A DNA stretch of 64,000 nucleotides, taken from Planctomycetota bacterium. Its GTDB lineage: Bacteria; Planctomycetota; Planctomycetia; Gemmatales; Gemmataceae. A program made the position numbers and the translations under genes. The stretch covers positions 1 through 64,000 of the forward strand of contig QWOS01000016.1 of the NCBI GenBank assembly GCA_003669555.1, read 5' to 3'. This document shows, piece by piece, positions 1 to 8,716 of this stretch. Below the pieces are notes generated by a model that was not told the origin of the DNA, did not search any database, and worked only from the letters and a program-made list of their open reading frames with translations. Each line of letters starts with the position of its first letter. Position 1 is the stretch's first letter.

Positions 1-819
1 CCCCGCCAGTTGCCGCTTCAGGAACTGGTCGTAGGGCATGTCGCTGTTCAGCGCCCCGATCACCCAGTCGCGGTAGCGCCAGGCATTGGGGCGGGCGGTG
101 TTGGTCTCAAAACCGTTGCTCTCGGCAAAGCGGGCCACATCGAGCCAATGCCTGGCCCAGCGCTCCCCATACCGGGGTGATGCCAGCAGCCGGTCAACCA
201 GGCGCTCGTAGGCATCGGCAGCGTTGTCGTTCTCAAATGCAGTCACTTCCGCCGGCGTGGGTGGCAGGCCGGTCAGATCAAGAGTGAGTCGGCGGATCAG
301 CACGCGCTGGTCCGCCCGGGCCGAAGGGCTCAGACCCTGCTGGCGCATCGCCGCGAAAACAAACCGGTCGATGGGTGAGCGCGACCAGGCCGGGTTGTCC
401 ACCACCGGGGGCCCCAAATCACGCACTGGCTGGAAAGCCCAGTGACTGCTCGACTGGGCCTGTTCCAGGTGCTGCCAGGGCTTGCCCTCCAGCCAGCCGG
501 CCAACTGGGCCACCTCGGCGGGAGTGAGAGGCGGGCCGGTGGGGGGCATGCGCTCGGCGTCTGTCGCGCGCACCCGCGCCAGCAACATGCTGGCGGCGGG
601 CTTGTCGGTGGCCCACACTGCCCCTGAATCGCTACCCCGAGCAACGGCCCCCAGACTATCGAGACGCAGGCCGCCTTTTTGCCGGGTTGGCCCATGGCAG
701 CCGACACAGCGCTGCCCCAGCACAGGGGGAAGCGCGGCTGCCCGAGCCGCCGGACAGCTCGCCAGCAGGCTGACAAGTATCAGGCTGGGGAAAATCAGGC
801 TGGGGATCGGGCGATACAT
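1..819 (-). CDS. PSCyt1/DUF1549 cytochrome protein, 3' end missing
   Basis: The reading frame starts at an ATG at 819 and stays open to the window edge, giving the first 273 residues. An N-terminal hydrophobic signal-like stretch (residues 7-29) is followed by a c-type haem motif CVGCH (C38, C41, H42), then the MPPTGPP element and a DUF1549 (PSCyt2) block with [12 protein letters not shown] and a [16 protein letters not shown] motif near residues 212-228. This order, PSCyt1 then DUF1549 then normally DUF1553, is a planctomycete-type exported multidomain protein; the DUF1553 part should lie beyond position 1. The biochemical role is unknown; haem binding is inferred from the motif. The DUF1559 gene upstream ends 105 bp away on the same strand and may be cotranscribed. 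Confidence 0.9.
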   Translation of the reverse strand, partial: MYRPIPSLIFPSLILVSLLASCPAARAAALPPVLGQRCVGCHGPTRQKGGLRLDSLGAVARGSDSGAVWATDKPAASMLLARVRATDAERMPPTGPPLTPAEVAQLAGWLEGKPWQHLEQAQSSSHWAFQPVRDLGPPVVDNPAWSRSPIDRFVFAAMRQQGLSPSARADQRVLIRRLTLDLTGLPPTPAEVTAFENDNAADAYERLVDRLLASPRYGERWARHWLDVARFAESNGFETNTARPNAWRYRDWVIGALNSDMPYDQFLKRQLAG

Positions 820-924
820 GGGCAGGTTTCCAGACTTTTGCGGGAAGCTGATTAGAAACCAGACCACGAGCGCCGGCAAGCACGATCTGGCGGCGACTTT
901 CCACCATTGCGGCCAGGCGGCTAC

Positions 925-1908
925 TCAGTCGTCCACCAACTCGCCACCCGCCCGGGTGGCCAGAGCCTGCAAAACTGCCAGCGCCGCCTTGGTGTTGATG
1001 ATCTGCACATGGCCATCGGCAAACACCGCATTCATGCCGGCACTGTGCGAGGAACCCAGCCCATCGACCGGCTGGGGCTGGGAGTCGAGTGGCTGGTCCA
1101 CCCTGCTGATCGCCCAGGCCGCCGGGTGCGCCTTGCGTTCGGCATTGTGCTCTTGCCCATCGTAATGAGGGCCCGCGCCACCCAGGCCGGGGGCCCGCAC
1201 GGTGGAGGGTTGCACCTCTACCCCCGGCAGCATGCCATGCCACACCGCTGTGCTCACCCAACTGGCTTTTTCCGCCACCAGCAGGGTATGGCTCTCGCCG
1301 TCGTCGATATCCCGCGGCCGCACCCGGGAATTGCGGTAGAGCAGCCCGTTGCCCGGCTTGTCGACCGGCGTGGTGCCGCACAACCCAATATAGCGGCTCG
1401 GAATCATCTCGGTGGACTGCTGGAAAGCTCCCCAGGGCTCCTCCGCCGGGGCGCCCGGCTGGACAGATGGCTGGGGCAACTGGATATCCCAGTATTCCGG
1501 CCCCGGATCCGATGAGCAGAGATATATCTTGATCTTGTGCTTGCGAAAAGGCTCGTTTTTGACATCCAGGGGGCTCACCGACCGGTCGATTTTTTGATCC
1601 ACCACGCCCTGATCCACCCAGGGGAGCAGTTCGGTAGCCCAGCCCCAGCCCGGCCCGGTTTCCTGGCCATTGACCACTTTGGACTGGAAACCCGCCGGCA
1701 GGCCCTCATTTGCCAGGGAGTATTGCCCCAGACCCAGGCCGATCTGCCCCAGGTGCGACTGGCACGCCACCTGGTTGGCCCGCTCGCGCACCTTCTGCAC
1801 CGCCGGCAGCAGCAAGCCTATCAGGACAGCCAGAATGGCCACCACCAGCAACAGCTCCATGAGAGTGAAAGCCGGACGGGGCATGAGGTGCGATGGCTTG
1901 CGCGGCAT
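925..1908 (-). CDS. DUF1559 (SBP_bac_10) pilin-like protein
   Basis: A 327-aa protein with a type IV pilin/pseudopilin N-terminus: a short basic leader, then FTLMELLLVVAILAVLIGLL and PAVQKVRERAN, which fits prepilin peptidase cleavage before the Phe. The rest is the DUF1559 domain typical of planctomycetes, ending with a FADGHV motif about 30 residues from the C-terminus (usually FADGSV). The frame is open further upstream to 2070, but the ATG at 1908 gives the leader length normal for the family; an internal ATG eight codons on is also possible. Such proteins are thought to be surface or pseudopilus components; no specific role can be read here. It precedes the cytochrome/DUF1549 gene on the same strand. 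Confidence 0.9.
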   Translation of the reverse strand: MPRKPSHLMPRPAFTLMELLLVVAILAVLIGLLLPAVQKVRERANQVACQSHLGQIGLGLGQYSLANEGLPAGFQSKVVNGQETGPGWGWATELLPWVDQGVVDQKIDRSVSPLDVKNEPFRKHKIKIYLCSSDPGPEYWDIQLPQPSVQPGAPAEEPWGAFQQSTEMIPSRYIGLCGTTPVDKPGNGLLYRNSRVRPRDIDDGESHTLLVAEKASWVSTAVWHGMLPGVEVQPSTVRAPGLGGAGPHYDGQEHNAERKAHPAAWAISRVDQPLDSQPQPVDGLGSSHSAGMNAVFADGHVQIINTKAALAVLQALATRAGGELVDD

Positions 1909-2106
1909 GTTTTCCAGACCCTGCGGTGGTGATTCCTGAAACCGGAACGGCTTGCTGGTTGATTCTAGCAGGCGGTATTCCCCCGCCACGCAACCACCCC
2001 GCCACGGTTTGCCTTCCGTTTTGGGCTTATTCCCCCCTACGATACCCTCTTGCAGAATGTTCGCCCACACAGCCGGGCAAAACAGGAAGTTTAGGGTATA
2101 CAGGGA

Positions 2107-2511
2107 ATGGAAATCACCGGGCCAGGGTTGATCCTGGCGCTGAAAGTTGCAGTGGCCACCGCTTCCCTGCTGCTGGCGGCCTCAGCCGTGGCCCTGCTGG
2201 CGGGCAGGGTACGCTTGCATGGTCGCATCAATCTGGTCTTTTTTGCGGCGGTTGTGATCACCCTGGTGGGTTTTGAGGTGGTGCTGCGCCTGGTCAATCC
2301 GGGTATTTATGACTGGATCCGCGACGACCCGGACTTGCGGCTGCGGCTGCGTATTCACCTCTGTTTCGCCATCCCCTCGGCGCTGCTGATGCCGGTGATG
2401 CTCTACACCGGCTACCGCCGCAAGCGCGTCCACCGTGTGCTGGCCTGGATCTTCGCGGTGCTGTGGCTGGGCACTGCCATCACGGGCATTTTTGGGCTAC
2501 CCCATGACTGA
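2107..2511 (+). CDS. DUF420-like membrane protein
   Basis: A 134-aa protein with four predicted membrane helices (about residues 5-28, 40-62, 82-101 and 112-131). Conserved histidines flank the helices (RLHGRIN near 38, RIHLCF near 85, RVHRVL near 108), and the C-terminal AVLWLGTAITGI element resembles the end of DUF420 proteins, which are often linked to cytochrome oxidase assembly. There is no oxidase gene beside it here, so that role is inference. An AGGG element precedes the ATG at 2107. The gene overlaps scpB by 8 bp, suggesting translational coupling. Confidence 0.7.
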   Translation: MEITGPGLILALKVAVATASLLLAASAVALLAGRVRLHGRINLVFFAAVVITLVGFEVVLRLVNPGIYDWIRDDPDLRLRLRIHLCFAIPSALLMPVMLYTGYRRKRVHRVLAWIFAVLWLGTAITGIFGLPHD

Positions 2512-3238
2512 CCCCGCCCCGGATGCCGCCGGCTTCAGCGCCTGGGCCATGCCCGACGGGTTTGATGGCATGGATCTGGCGACGGCGATGGAAGCCTTGC
2601 AACAGCAACAACCGGCGGCAGCCGAAGAGGAGCCTGTCCAGGAGGTGCCGGCCGTCCCCGCACCAGTCCCCGGGTTATCGCCCCGCAAAAAACCGGCCAT
2701 CCCGGCAGCGGCTCCCACTCCCCGCGATGATGAACCGCCCCCCCTGCTGGTGCTGGTGGAGGCGCTGCTGTTTTTGGGAGGGCCGCCGCTTGGCGAAGCC
2801 AGGCTGCTGGAGTTGTTGCCCGGTTCCCAGGCCACAGAAATGAGCCAGTGCATCCACCGGATCAACGAGCGCTACCAGGCGCAAAAAAGGCCCTACCGCA
2901 TCGTTCGTCAGGGCAGTGGCTGGCAGGCCCGGCTGAATCCATCGCACCGGGGCCTGGCCGAAAGGCTGCGGGGCAATGTCCCCACGCTGCGTCTGGAAGG
3001 GGCATTGCTGGAGACCCTGGCAATTGTCGCCTACCGCCAGCCGGTCAAGCGGGGCGAGATCGACGCCATGCGCGGCAGCGACTGCACCCCCATGCTCCGG
3101 CAATTGACAAAGCTGGGCATAATACGGGGGGAAGGCGCGCGTGACACAGCCTACCGCACCACGCCCGCTTTCCTGCAACTTTTTGGCATCGACCGCCTGG
3201 AAGACCTGCCCCGCCCCGTAGACCTGGAAAAACAATAA
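2504..3238 (+). CDS. scpB: segregation and condensation protein B
   Basis: A 244-aa ScpB-family protein. About 75 N-terminal residues are Pro/Ala-rich and low in complexity, then comes a first winged helix (LVEALLFLGGPPLGEARL). The second winged helix carries the diagnostic ETLAIVAYRQPVKRGEIDAMRG, and the protein closes with YRTTPAFLQLFGIDRLEDLP, matching the family's TT.EFL..FGL..L.DLP ending. ScpB binds ScpA and the SMC ATPase to form the chromosome-condensing complex. The start at 2504 is chosen because it sits in the 3' end of the DUF420 gene (8-bp overlap); an upstream in-frame start would encode an unlikely Cys/Trp-rich leader. No scpA or smc is nearby. The long N-terminal extension is unusual compared with compact ScpB proteins of about 190 residues. 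Confidence 0.92.
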   Translation: MTDPAPDAAGFSAWAMPDGFDGMDLATAMEALQQQQPAAAEEEPVQEVPAVPAPVPGLSPRKKPAIPAAAPTPRDDEPPPLLVLVEALLFLGGPPLGEARLLELLPGSQATEMSQCIHRINERYQAQKRPYRIVRQGSGWQARLNPSHRGLAERLRGNVPTLRLEGALLETLAIVAYRQPVKRGEIDAMRGSDCTPMLRQLTKLGIIRGEGARDTAYRTTPAFLQLFGIDRLEDLPRPVDLEKQ

Positions 3239-3240
3239 AC

Positions 3241-3266
3241 CCGGGCCGAAAACCTGCCTGGCCCGG
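3241..3266 (+). terminator. hairpin after scpB
   Basis: CCGGGCC at 3241-3247 pairs perfectly with GGCCCGG at 3260-3266 around a 12-nt loop, 3 bp after the scpB stop codon. The following sequence is G-rich with only a short T run, so it is a hairpin of terminator position but not a textbook intrinsic terminator. Confidence 0.45.
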
Positions 3267-3338
3267 TGGGGGTTTGCCGCAGCGGGTTGGGGGGATTTTC
3301 AAGGTCCAGAACAATGCATTCTTGCGAGGGTTTTTATC

Positions 3339-3509
3339 ATGAGTCATCAGGAAATAACGGCACTGGCAGCCGCCCTCCGGGCCGGCGACCAAGCTACCAT
3401 TGAGCCCCTGCTGCAGCATATCAATGCTTTGCGCTCCCTGGTGGAGGATTTGGCGGTGGGGCTGGATAATGCCGAGCTGCAAGAGCAGGTGGACGCCTTG
3501 CTAGCATGA
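3339..3509 (+). CDS. small acidic helical protein (56 aa)
   Basis: A short ORF of 56 residues beginning MSHQEITALAAALRAGDQ and ending LQEQVDALLA. It is Ala/Leu/Glu/Asp-rich with heptad-like spacing of hydrophobics, suggesting a helical or coiled-coil peptide. A GCGAGGG purine run 9-15 bp upstream of the ATG could serve as ribosome-binding site. No family is recognised. Part of its 3' end appears again, degraded, at 4222-4258, which indicates that this stretch has been duplicated locally. Whether it is translated cannot be told from sequence alone. Confidence 0.5.
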   Translation: MSHQEITALAAALRAGDQATIEPLLQHINALRSLVEDLAVGLDNAELQEQVDALLA

Positions 3510-3679
3510 GGCATCCAGGCTACCTGTTAGAGAATCTTGTGTCCAGTCTTTTGACATTTGGCAGTGGTTCCCGGTATCATGGATAGGCAGTCCAGCTTTT
3601 CTGCTTAACTGTTGCCCAAAAAATGATCACCCGGTTCGCTCAGGCGCCTCTTGCAGCGGCCCCGGGATGGAGATTCACC

Positions 3680-4207
3680 ATGCTCACTGAATACCGACAC
3701 ACAACCAGCCAGGGTGCCACCGCTGTGGGGAAAATAATTGCCAAGGCCCTTCTGGGTCTGGCAATCGCCCTGTGGGGTGCCGCAACGGTTCATGCGCAGT
3801 TTGCGGCGACGTCGGTGCGAACAGGAATGGATCACATTACCATCAATGGTAAGGCTGCATCCGCCGGTGTGGTTGGGTCGCAAATTCCCCAGATAAAAAA
3901 TGGTGACATGCTCACCGTGAAGGCGCGATTTTTTGCCCAGGTTGGCTCCGCCAGGATCCCTCTCCGGAGAGTGCGCATTAGTTTTACTTTGAATGTTATG
4001 GGCAATGTGGGCCCAATCCAAAAAACTGTAACGACCGACGATGCAGGGGTGGCAACCGTTCAGCTGATGTACAACCACCCGGGACCGCTGCCCGTGATGG
4101 GGGCCGCTGGCACAGCTTTTTTTGAGTTTTCTGGCAGCGGAATCTACCGTCCCGCCACCACCCGTGATAGCCCTGTTCACATCACGGTGACCGCCGTAGC
4201 GATGTAA
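3680..4207 (+). CDS. secreted protein with Ig-like region, unknown function
   Basis: A 175-aa protein. The start at 3680 is supported by GGAG 8 bp upstream and yields a signal peptide (hydrophobic core AKALLGLAIALWGA followed by an AxA-type site, VHAQ). The mature part alternates hydrophobic and polar residues, consistent with a single beta-sandwich; the segment VRISFTLNVMG followed by TTDDAGVATVQLMY looks like bacterial Ig-like domains, in which D-x-x-G-x-A is common. That assignment is inference. It stands alone between the 56-aa ORF and the tandem duplication on the other strand. An in-frame upstream start at 3623 exists but lacks a ribosome-binding site. Confidence 0.7.
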   Translation: MLTEYRHTTSQGATAVGKIIAKALLGLAIALWGAATVHAQFAATSVRTGMDHITINGKAASAGVVGSQIPQIKNGDMLTVKARFFAQVGSARIPLRRVRISFTLNVMGNVGPIQKTVTTDDAGVATVQLMYNHPGPLPVMGAAGTAFFEFSGSGIYRPATTRDSPVHITVTAVAM

Positions 4208-4221
4208 CCGGAAATGGCTGG

Positions 4222-4258
4222 ACGGGTGGGGCTACGCCGAGCTGCACGGGCAGGTGGA
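4222..4258 (+). pseudogene. decayed copy of the 3' end of the 56-aa ORF
   Basis: The sequence shares exact blocks GGTGGGGCT, GCCGAGCTGCA and GCAGGTGGA, in the same order, with positions 3452-3493 in the small ORF; a 5-bp deletion and several substitutions separate them. It has no start codon of its own and lies between the secreted-protein stop and the left boundary of the tandem repeat. Read as a fragment left by a local duplication. Confidence 0.4.
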
Positions 4259-5450
4259 TATGGATGCATTTGCATCGGTTGACCACCCGTCTGCTATTCT
4301 TTTTCCGACCACTCCCCGGAGGTATTTTCCATAGCCGATGATGAAATATCCGCAAGAAGCTCATCGGGTTTTTTATCGGGTTGCTGGTTTTCAAGGCCGG
4401 ACATTTCGCCGGCCTGCAGTGATTCTGTGACTGCTCGCCGATAGCGAGAAATGGTGCGGATGAGAACGCCACAACCCAGTGCGACGATGAGACCAGCGAC
4501 ACCAATCACCGAAAACCAAAAAACCTGATCTTCTGGCGTCACGATTAACGGCGATATAAGCATCACATAAACTTCGGTAGCTATTTCAGTAGCCATAGGC
4601 AGCATTAGATAAAATAAAGGAGGCCCAAGAGCAATTAAAAGCAATAGGCAACTAAGCTTTACGGGTGATTTGGTTATATTTTTTGGTAACAAGTTCAACA
4701 AAAAATAGTAAATCAATAATCCCACAAACCAACCAATAAAACCCCCTAACAATCCGAAAACAGTCAGGGAGAGACCTGAATTGTCTGTCGACCATCTGCT
4801 GGGTAATACCATCCCGTATATAGACATGAACGCAAAAAAAAACATTTTTACGAATGGGGCAAAATTCCCCGTTCTCACATCAGCCCAAGTTAAAAAGTCG
4901 GCGCTCGTTGTTTTTAATCGGCTTAACGGTGATTCCTTTTCCTGGCAACGAATGTATTCTTCCAGATATTTTCCAACCCGCCAGGTTTCGTCATTCATCA
5001 TACAAGTTATCCACTCGACTTTGCCATGTACTGTGTCAATACATATGACCCATTCTCCATGCTTCATTAAATATTCATGTGTCGTAGAATAGTCGCCTTT
5101 ACCACGCATTGGAACTGCGAGAAGAATGCTTTGGATATCGGACAACTCGCATGCATACCATCCACGGATCTTTCTGGTTAAAAAACCATAGGGTACAAAG
5201 CATTTTTTGAAATAAATCACACCCGCCTCCGGGTCCAGAATCATTTTACTTTTTCCAAAAAAAGACGCTATCCACTTCTCTGAGGATGGAACTGTGGGGA
5301 ATTCGCAGACTATTGCGCTGGCCGAAACCTTGGGCTCATCAGGGTCTGATGCCGGATCGTTGTTGCTCATTTGCCTGAATCCCTGGGGCGCCCGGGTTGG
5401 TGCGGAAGGCTTTTCTTTTACCATGGGGGAACACCCTGGTAAACAACGAC
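4255..5450. repeat. tandem duplication, copy 1
   Basis: This unit of about 1.2 kb matches 5454-6584 along its whole length: the 3' flank (TGGAT..GGTTGACCACCCGTC), the complete membrane-protein gene, and the 5' flank ending CCTGGTAAACAACGAC. The two ends are close to identical while the middle has diverged, with indels. Confidence 0.85.
4294..5424 (-). CDS. membrane protein of unknown function, paralogue A
   Basis: A 376-aa protein. After a polar, Pro-rich start come about 150 soluble residues containing GKSKMILDPEAGVIYFKKCF and RKIRGWYACELSDIQSIL; the pattern of short strands ending in a helix (GKYLEEYIRC) resembles a PH-like module, which is inference. The second half has four or five membrane helices (near residues 174-192, 200-232, 242-262 and 292-315), then an acidic tail with PDKKPDELLADISSSA. 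No family is recognised. The start at 5424 is shared with the paralogue; a later ATG at 5370 (MSNND) has an equally good AGGGA element. The gene is visibly AT-richer than its neighbours, which suggests acquisition or relaxed composition. Confidence 0.75.
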   Translation of the reverse strand: MVKEKPSAPTRAPQGFRQMSNNDPASDPDEPKVSASAIVCEFPTVPSSEKWIASFFGKSKMILDPEAGVIYFKKCFVPYGFLTRKIRGWYACELSDIQSILLAVPMRGKGDYSTTHEYLMKHGEWVICIDTVHGKVEWITCMMNDETWRVGKYLEEYIRCQEKESPLSRLKTTSADFLTWADVRTGNFAPFVKMFFFAFMSIYGMVLPSRWSTDNSGLSLTVFGLLGGFIGWFVGLLIYYFLLNLLPKNITKSPVKLSCLLLLIALGPPLFYLMLPMATEIATEVYVMLISPLIVTPEDQVFWFSVIGVAGLIVALGCGVLIRTISRYRRAVTESLQAGEMSGLENQQPDKKPDELLADISSSAMENTSGEWSEKE

Positions 5451-5453
5451 ACA

Positions 5454-6584
5454 TGGACTGGATTCATAGCATCTGTTGATCACCCGTCCGGTTATTCATT
5501 TTCCGACCACTGTGCGGATGGATTTTCCCCAGCCGATGATGAAATATCCGCAAGAAGTTCCTCGGGCTTTTTGTCGGGTTGCTGGTTTTCAGGGCCGGAC
5601 AGTTCGCTGCCCTGCAGGGATTCTGTGACTGCTCGCCGATAGCGAAAAATGCTGCGGATGAGAACGCTACAACCCAGTGCGACGATGAGACCAACGACAG
5701 CAATCCGCCAAAACCAAAAAACCTGATCATCCTGGGGTATAATGTTAATTACCCATTTTAGCATTTCTAGCATTAGATAAAGTAAATAAATCCATACAGG
5801 CCAAACAGCCAGTAAAAGCAATATACAACCAAACCTTGTGCGTGATTTGGTTATTTTTTCTGGCAACAAGATCAACAAAAAATAGCATATCAATGCTCCT
5901 CCAAGCCAACCAGTAATACCCCCTAGTAATCCGAAAACAGTCAGGGAGAGACCGGAATCATCAGAATTGTTAGTCAATAATTTGATGGAAAATAAAAGGC
6001 CGTAAAAAAACATGAGCACAAGAAAAAGACCTTTTACATAGCCAAACCCCCCTTCCAATTCATCAATGAATACTAATCCGATGGCATTTTTTTTTAATCG
6101 GCTTAACGGTGATTCCTTTTCCTGACAACGAATATATTCTTTCAGATATAATTCGATGCGGCAAGCTTCGTCCGTGCTACAACTTATAAGCATGACTTTG
6201 CCATGTACCGTGTCAATAGCCATATACTTACTTCCACTTATGGCTTTGAAAAGAATGCTTTGGATATCGGACAGCTCGCATGCATACCATCCACGGATCC
6301 TTCTTGGTAAATAACCATAGGGTACAAAGCATTTTTTGAAATAAATCACACCCGCCTCCGGGTCCAGAATCATTTTACTTTTTCCAAAAAAAGACTCTAA
6401 CCACTTAAAGGGGGTGTCGCATGGAAAGGTGGGGAATTCGCAGACTATTGCGTTGCATGAAACCTTGGGCTCATCAGGGTCTGATGTCGAATCGTTGTTG
6501 CTCATTTGCCTGAATCCCTGGGGCGCCCGGGTTGGTGCGGAAGGCTTTTCTTTTACCATGGGGGAACACCCTGGTAAACAACGA
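5454..6584. repeat. tandem duplication, copy 2
   Basis: Second copy of the 4255-5450 unit in direct orientation. The junction between the copies is only 3 bp. The first 60 bp of the coding sequence and about 24 bp upstream of the start codon are identical to copy 1. Confidence 0.85.
5492..6559 (-). CDS. membrane protein of unknown function, paralogue B
   Basis: A 355-aa paralogue of the protein at 4294-5424. Conserved blocks are FGKSKMILDPEAGVIYFKKC, RIRGWYACELSDIQSIL, IRCQEKESPLSRLK, DSGLSLTVFGLLGG and the acidic tail PDKKPEELLADISSSAGEN. It lacks about 20 residues in the soluble half (GDYSTTHEYLMKHGEW in A is replaced by a shorter loop) and differs most in the first membrane region. Conservation of the soluble core together with the reading frame suggests that both copies are or were under selection. 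The start at 6559 is the first ATG and is shared with paralogue A; an alternative is 6505. Function unknown. Confidence 0.75.
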   Translation of the reverse strand: MVKEKPSAPTRAPQGFRQMSNNDSTSDPDEPKVSCNAIVCEFPTFPCDTPFKWLESFFGKSKMILDPEAGVIYFKKCFVPYGYLPRRIRGWYACELSDIQSILFKAISGSKYMAIDTVHGKVMLISCSTDEACRIELYLKEYIRCQEKESPLSRLKKNAIGLVFIDELEGGFGYVKGLFLVLMFFYGLLFSIKLLTNNSDDSGLSLTVFGLLGGITGWLGGALICYFLLILLPEKITKSRTRFGCILLLLAVWPVWIYLLYLMLEMLKWVINIIPQDDQVFWFWRIAVVGLIVALGCSVLIRSIFRYRRAVTESLQGSELSGPENQQPDKKPEELLADISSSAGENPSAQWSENE

Positions 6585-6729
6585 CTAAGTCAGTCGATAT
6601 TCAGCTATCCACCCCATGGAATGGGGTGAAGTGCGTTCCATGCACCGAATGCGCGTCTGTTGACACTGGGAAAAGCGCCACCATGGGATACAATCCTCTG
6701 GTGGCAGCATTGACCGGCGCCTGCAAAAA

Positions 6730-6776
6730 ACCTTTGGGCCCCGTCGGCCCCAGTCACACCCCACCTGGCGGTGGGG
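6730..6776 (-). terminator. GC-rich hairpins with T run, after the hisG cluster
   Basis: Downstream of the minus-strand gene ending at 6812, CCCCACC (6759-6765) pairs with GGTGGGG (6770-6776) around a TGGC loop. A second GGGCC/GGCCC stem follows and, on the minus strand, is succeeded by a run of six T. This arrangement fits an intrinsic terminator for the apt-hisG unit. Confidence 0.45.
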
Positions 6777-6811
6777 GCCAGATAAAAAATCCATCCAGAC
6801 CGACCGGCAAG

Positions 6812-7213
6812 CTATTTTCCCACCTGGGTCATGTGGAATTCGCCACTGTCCCGGGCAGCCTGAAACACCGCGTGGAACTGGCCATCCTTCACCGTGGCAC
6901 TGGTGGTGAAGGTGCCAAAAAGGGGCAGGCGCTGACTCCCCCGCAGGTGGGTGCCATCGGCGTCCACCGACACCACCGTCATTTGGCTCCGGTAAACAAA
7001 CGGCACCACTTTCGCAAAACGGCCCCGGAAGTGCACCACCACCGTGTTGCCTCCCTCGCTGACAATGCGCGCATGGAGCGGGCCGGTATGGCCATTGGCC
7101 GAACTGGTCCAGTTGCCGTGCCACTGCCCACCGAGACTTTCATCAGCCCCCGCAGGGCCAACCGCCAGAATAACCACCGCCAGCGCAGCCAGCCAAATCA
7201 TGGACTTCATCAT
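6812..7213 (-). CDS. small exported protein, unknown function
   Basis: A 133-aa protein with a clear signal peptide (MMKSMIWLAALAVVILAVGP, cleavage likely after AGA). The mature part is about 110 residues with repeated short beta-strand patterns: WHGNW, a GHTGPLHARI segment, VVHFRGRF, KVVPFVYRSQMTV and FTTSATVKDGQFHAVF. This suggests a small beta-barrel or sandwich; no named family is claimed. GGGGGAG lies 7 bp before the ATG at 7213, which fixes the start. It lies 22 bp downstream of hisG on the same strand and may share its transcript, though the functions look unrelated. Confidence 0.75.
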   Translation of the reverse strand: MMKSMIWLAALAVVILAVGPAGADESLGGQWHGNWTSSANGHTGPLHARIVSEGGNTVVVHFRGRFAKVVPFVYRSQMTVVSVDADGTHLRGSQRLPLFGTFTTSATVKDGQFHAVFQAARDSGEFHMTQVGK

Positions 7214-7235
7214 GCTTTTCTCCCCCTGTGACCAC

Positions 7236-8132
7236 TCATTCGATGATCTTGTTGATCGGGTATTCGACAATACCGCGGGCACCCGCCTGCCGGAGCGGCG
7301 GCACCAGATCACGGACCTGATTCTCCGCCAGAATTGTGTTCACATCCACCCAGTCGGGGTCGGACAGGGAACTGATGGTGGGCGTCTGCAAGGCCGGCAG
7401 AACCCGCAGCACCGCCTCCAGCCTGGCCCGCGGCACATTCATCATCAGGCCTACCTTGCCCTCGGCGGCCATGGCCCCCTTGAGCATCATCACCAGATCC
7501 TCCATCTTGCGCTTTTTGAAGGGATTGTCCAGCGCGGCGGGATTGGCGATGAAGCGCGGCGTGCTCTGCATCAGCTCCTCCACGATCCGCAGGTTGTTCG
7601 CCCGCAGCGAACTGCCCGTCTCCGTCACCTCGACGATGGCATCCGCCAGGCGGGGTGGCTTCACCTCGGTGGCACCCCAGCTGAACTCCACATTCGCCTT
7701 CACGCCGTGGCTGTCCAGCCAGCGCCTGGTGATCGACACCACCTCGGTGGCGATGCGTTTGCCCTCCAGATCCTTGGGCCCGCGGATGGGTGAATCCTCC
7801 GGCACCGCCAGCACCCAGCGCACCGGCCGGCGGCTGACCTTGCTGAACACCAGCTCGGTCAGCTCGACAACGCGGGCCTCGTTCTCCAGCACCCAGTCGT
7901 GCCCGGTGAGGCCGCAGTCGAGCAGGCCGTCCTGCACATAGCGTGGCATCTCCTGGGCTCGCAGGAGCGTGCACTGGATCTCCGGGTCATCGATGGCCGG
8001 GTAATAGCTGCGCTCGCCGAAAGAGACCTTGTAGCCCGCTTTGCGGAACAGCTCGGCGGTGGCCACCTGCAGGCTGCCAGCGGGCAGGCCCAGTTTCAGC
8101 ACGCGGGATGGTTCACCTGTTGGATCAGTCAT
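7236..8132 (-). CDS. hisG: ATP phosphoribosyltransferase, long form
   Basis: A 298-aa HisG that catalyses the first step of histidine synthesis, joining ATP and PRPP to give phosphoribosyl-ATP. Visible features are the N-terminal [10 protein letters not shown] substrate loop (residues 13-22), [12 protein letters not shown] (72-83) and the family signature [18 protein letters not shown] (164-181), which forms the PRPP loop. The length and C-terminal 80 residues (KVGLMMNVP... to [11 protein letters not shown]) are those of the long, hexameric form with the regulatory domain that binds histidine, so no hisZ partner is expected. ATG at 8132 is preferred over the in-frame GTG at 8159. No other his genes are nearby; it follows apt by 59 bp. 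Confidence 0.96.
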   Translation of the reverse strand: MTDPTGEPSRVLKLGLPAGSLQVATAELFRKAGYKVSFGERSYYPAIDDPEIQCTLLRAQEMPRYVQDGLLDCGLTGHDWVLENEARVVELTELVFSKVSRRPVRWVLAVPEDSPIRGPKDLEGKRIATEVVSITRRWLDSHGVKANVEFSWGATEVKPPRLADAIVEVTETGSSLRANNLRIVEELMQSTPRFIANPAALDNPFKKRKMEDLVMMLKGAMAAEGKVGLMMNVPRARLEAVLRVLPALQTPTISSLSDPDWVDVNTILAENQVRDLVPPLRQAGARGIVEYPINKIIE

Positions 8133-8191
8133 GATTCTTTTTCCGTTTTCCCAAGTCACTCACTAAAATTCGCACTGTGGCAACACAGCCA

Positions 8192-8716
8192 TCAATACCG
8201 CAACAGGGTATGCACAGCATGGGGCGCCAGTCTGGCGCGCCCCTCCAAAAACGACAACTCGATCACAAACGAATAGGCTGCCACCACGGCACCAGCCAGC
8301 CGAACCAGTTCAGCCGCAGCCAGCATGGTACCACCTGTGGCCAGCACATCGTCGAGCAACAGCACCCGCTGGCCCGGGGCGAGTGCGTCGGTGTGCATGT
8401 GCAGCTCGGCCTGGCCATATTCCAGGTCGTAGCGCACCGAATGGGTGGTGTGCGGCAGCTTGTTCGGCTTGCGCAACAGCACCAGCGGCTTCTTCAGCCG
8501 CAAAGCCACCGGGGCGGCAAAAATGAAGCCACGGGCCTCAGCGGCGGCCACCACATCGATGGCCCCCCCCGTACCGCCCGGCAAAAACGGCTCCGCCAGC
8601 AGGTCGATGACATGGGCCAAAGCCTGGGGATCAGCCAAAAGTGGCGAGATATCCTTGAAAAGAATGCCAGGTTTCGGGAAATCCGGGATGTCGCGGATGC
8701 GACTGGCCAAGTCCAT
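8192..8716 (-). CDS. apt: adenine phosphoribosyltransferase
   Basis: A 174-aa purine-salvage enzyme converting adenine and PRPP to AMP and pyrophosphate. The N-terminus RIRDIPDFPKPGILFKDISPLL is characteristic of Apt, followed by EARGFIFAAPVALRL (adenine pocket region) and the PRPP-binding motif VLLLDDVLATGGT near residues 118-130. Normal length for the family. The start codon at 8716 is preceded by AAGGA. It is the first gene of a minus-strand run with hisG; both consume PRPP. It is divergent from tyrS across about 180 bp that should carry both promoters. Confidence 0.96.
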   Translation of the reverse strand: MDLASRIRDIPDFPKPGILFKDISPLLADPQALAHVIDLLAEPFLPGGTGGAIDVVAAAEARGFIFAAPVALRLKKPLVLLRKPNKLPHTTHSVRYDLEYGQAELHMHTDALAPGQRVLLLDDVLATGGTMLAAAELVRLAGAVVAAYSFVIELSFLEGRARLAPHAVHTLLRY

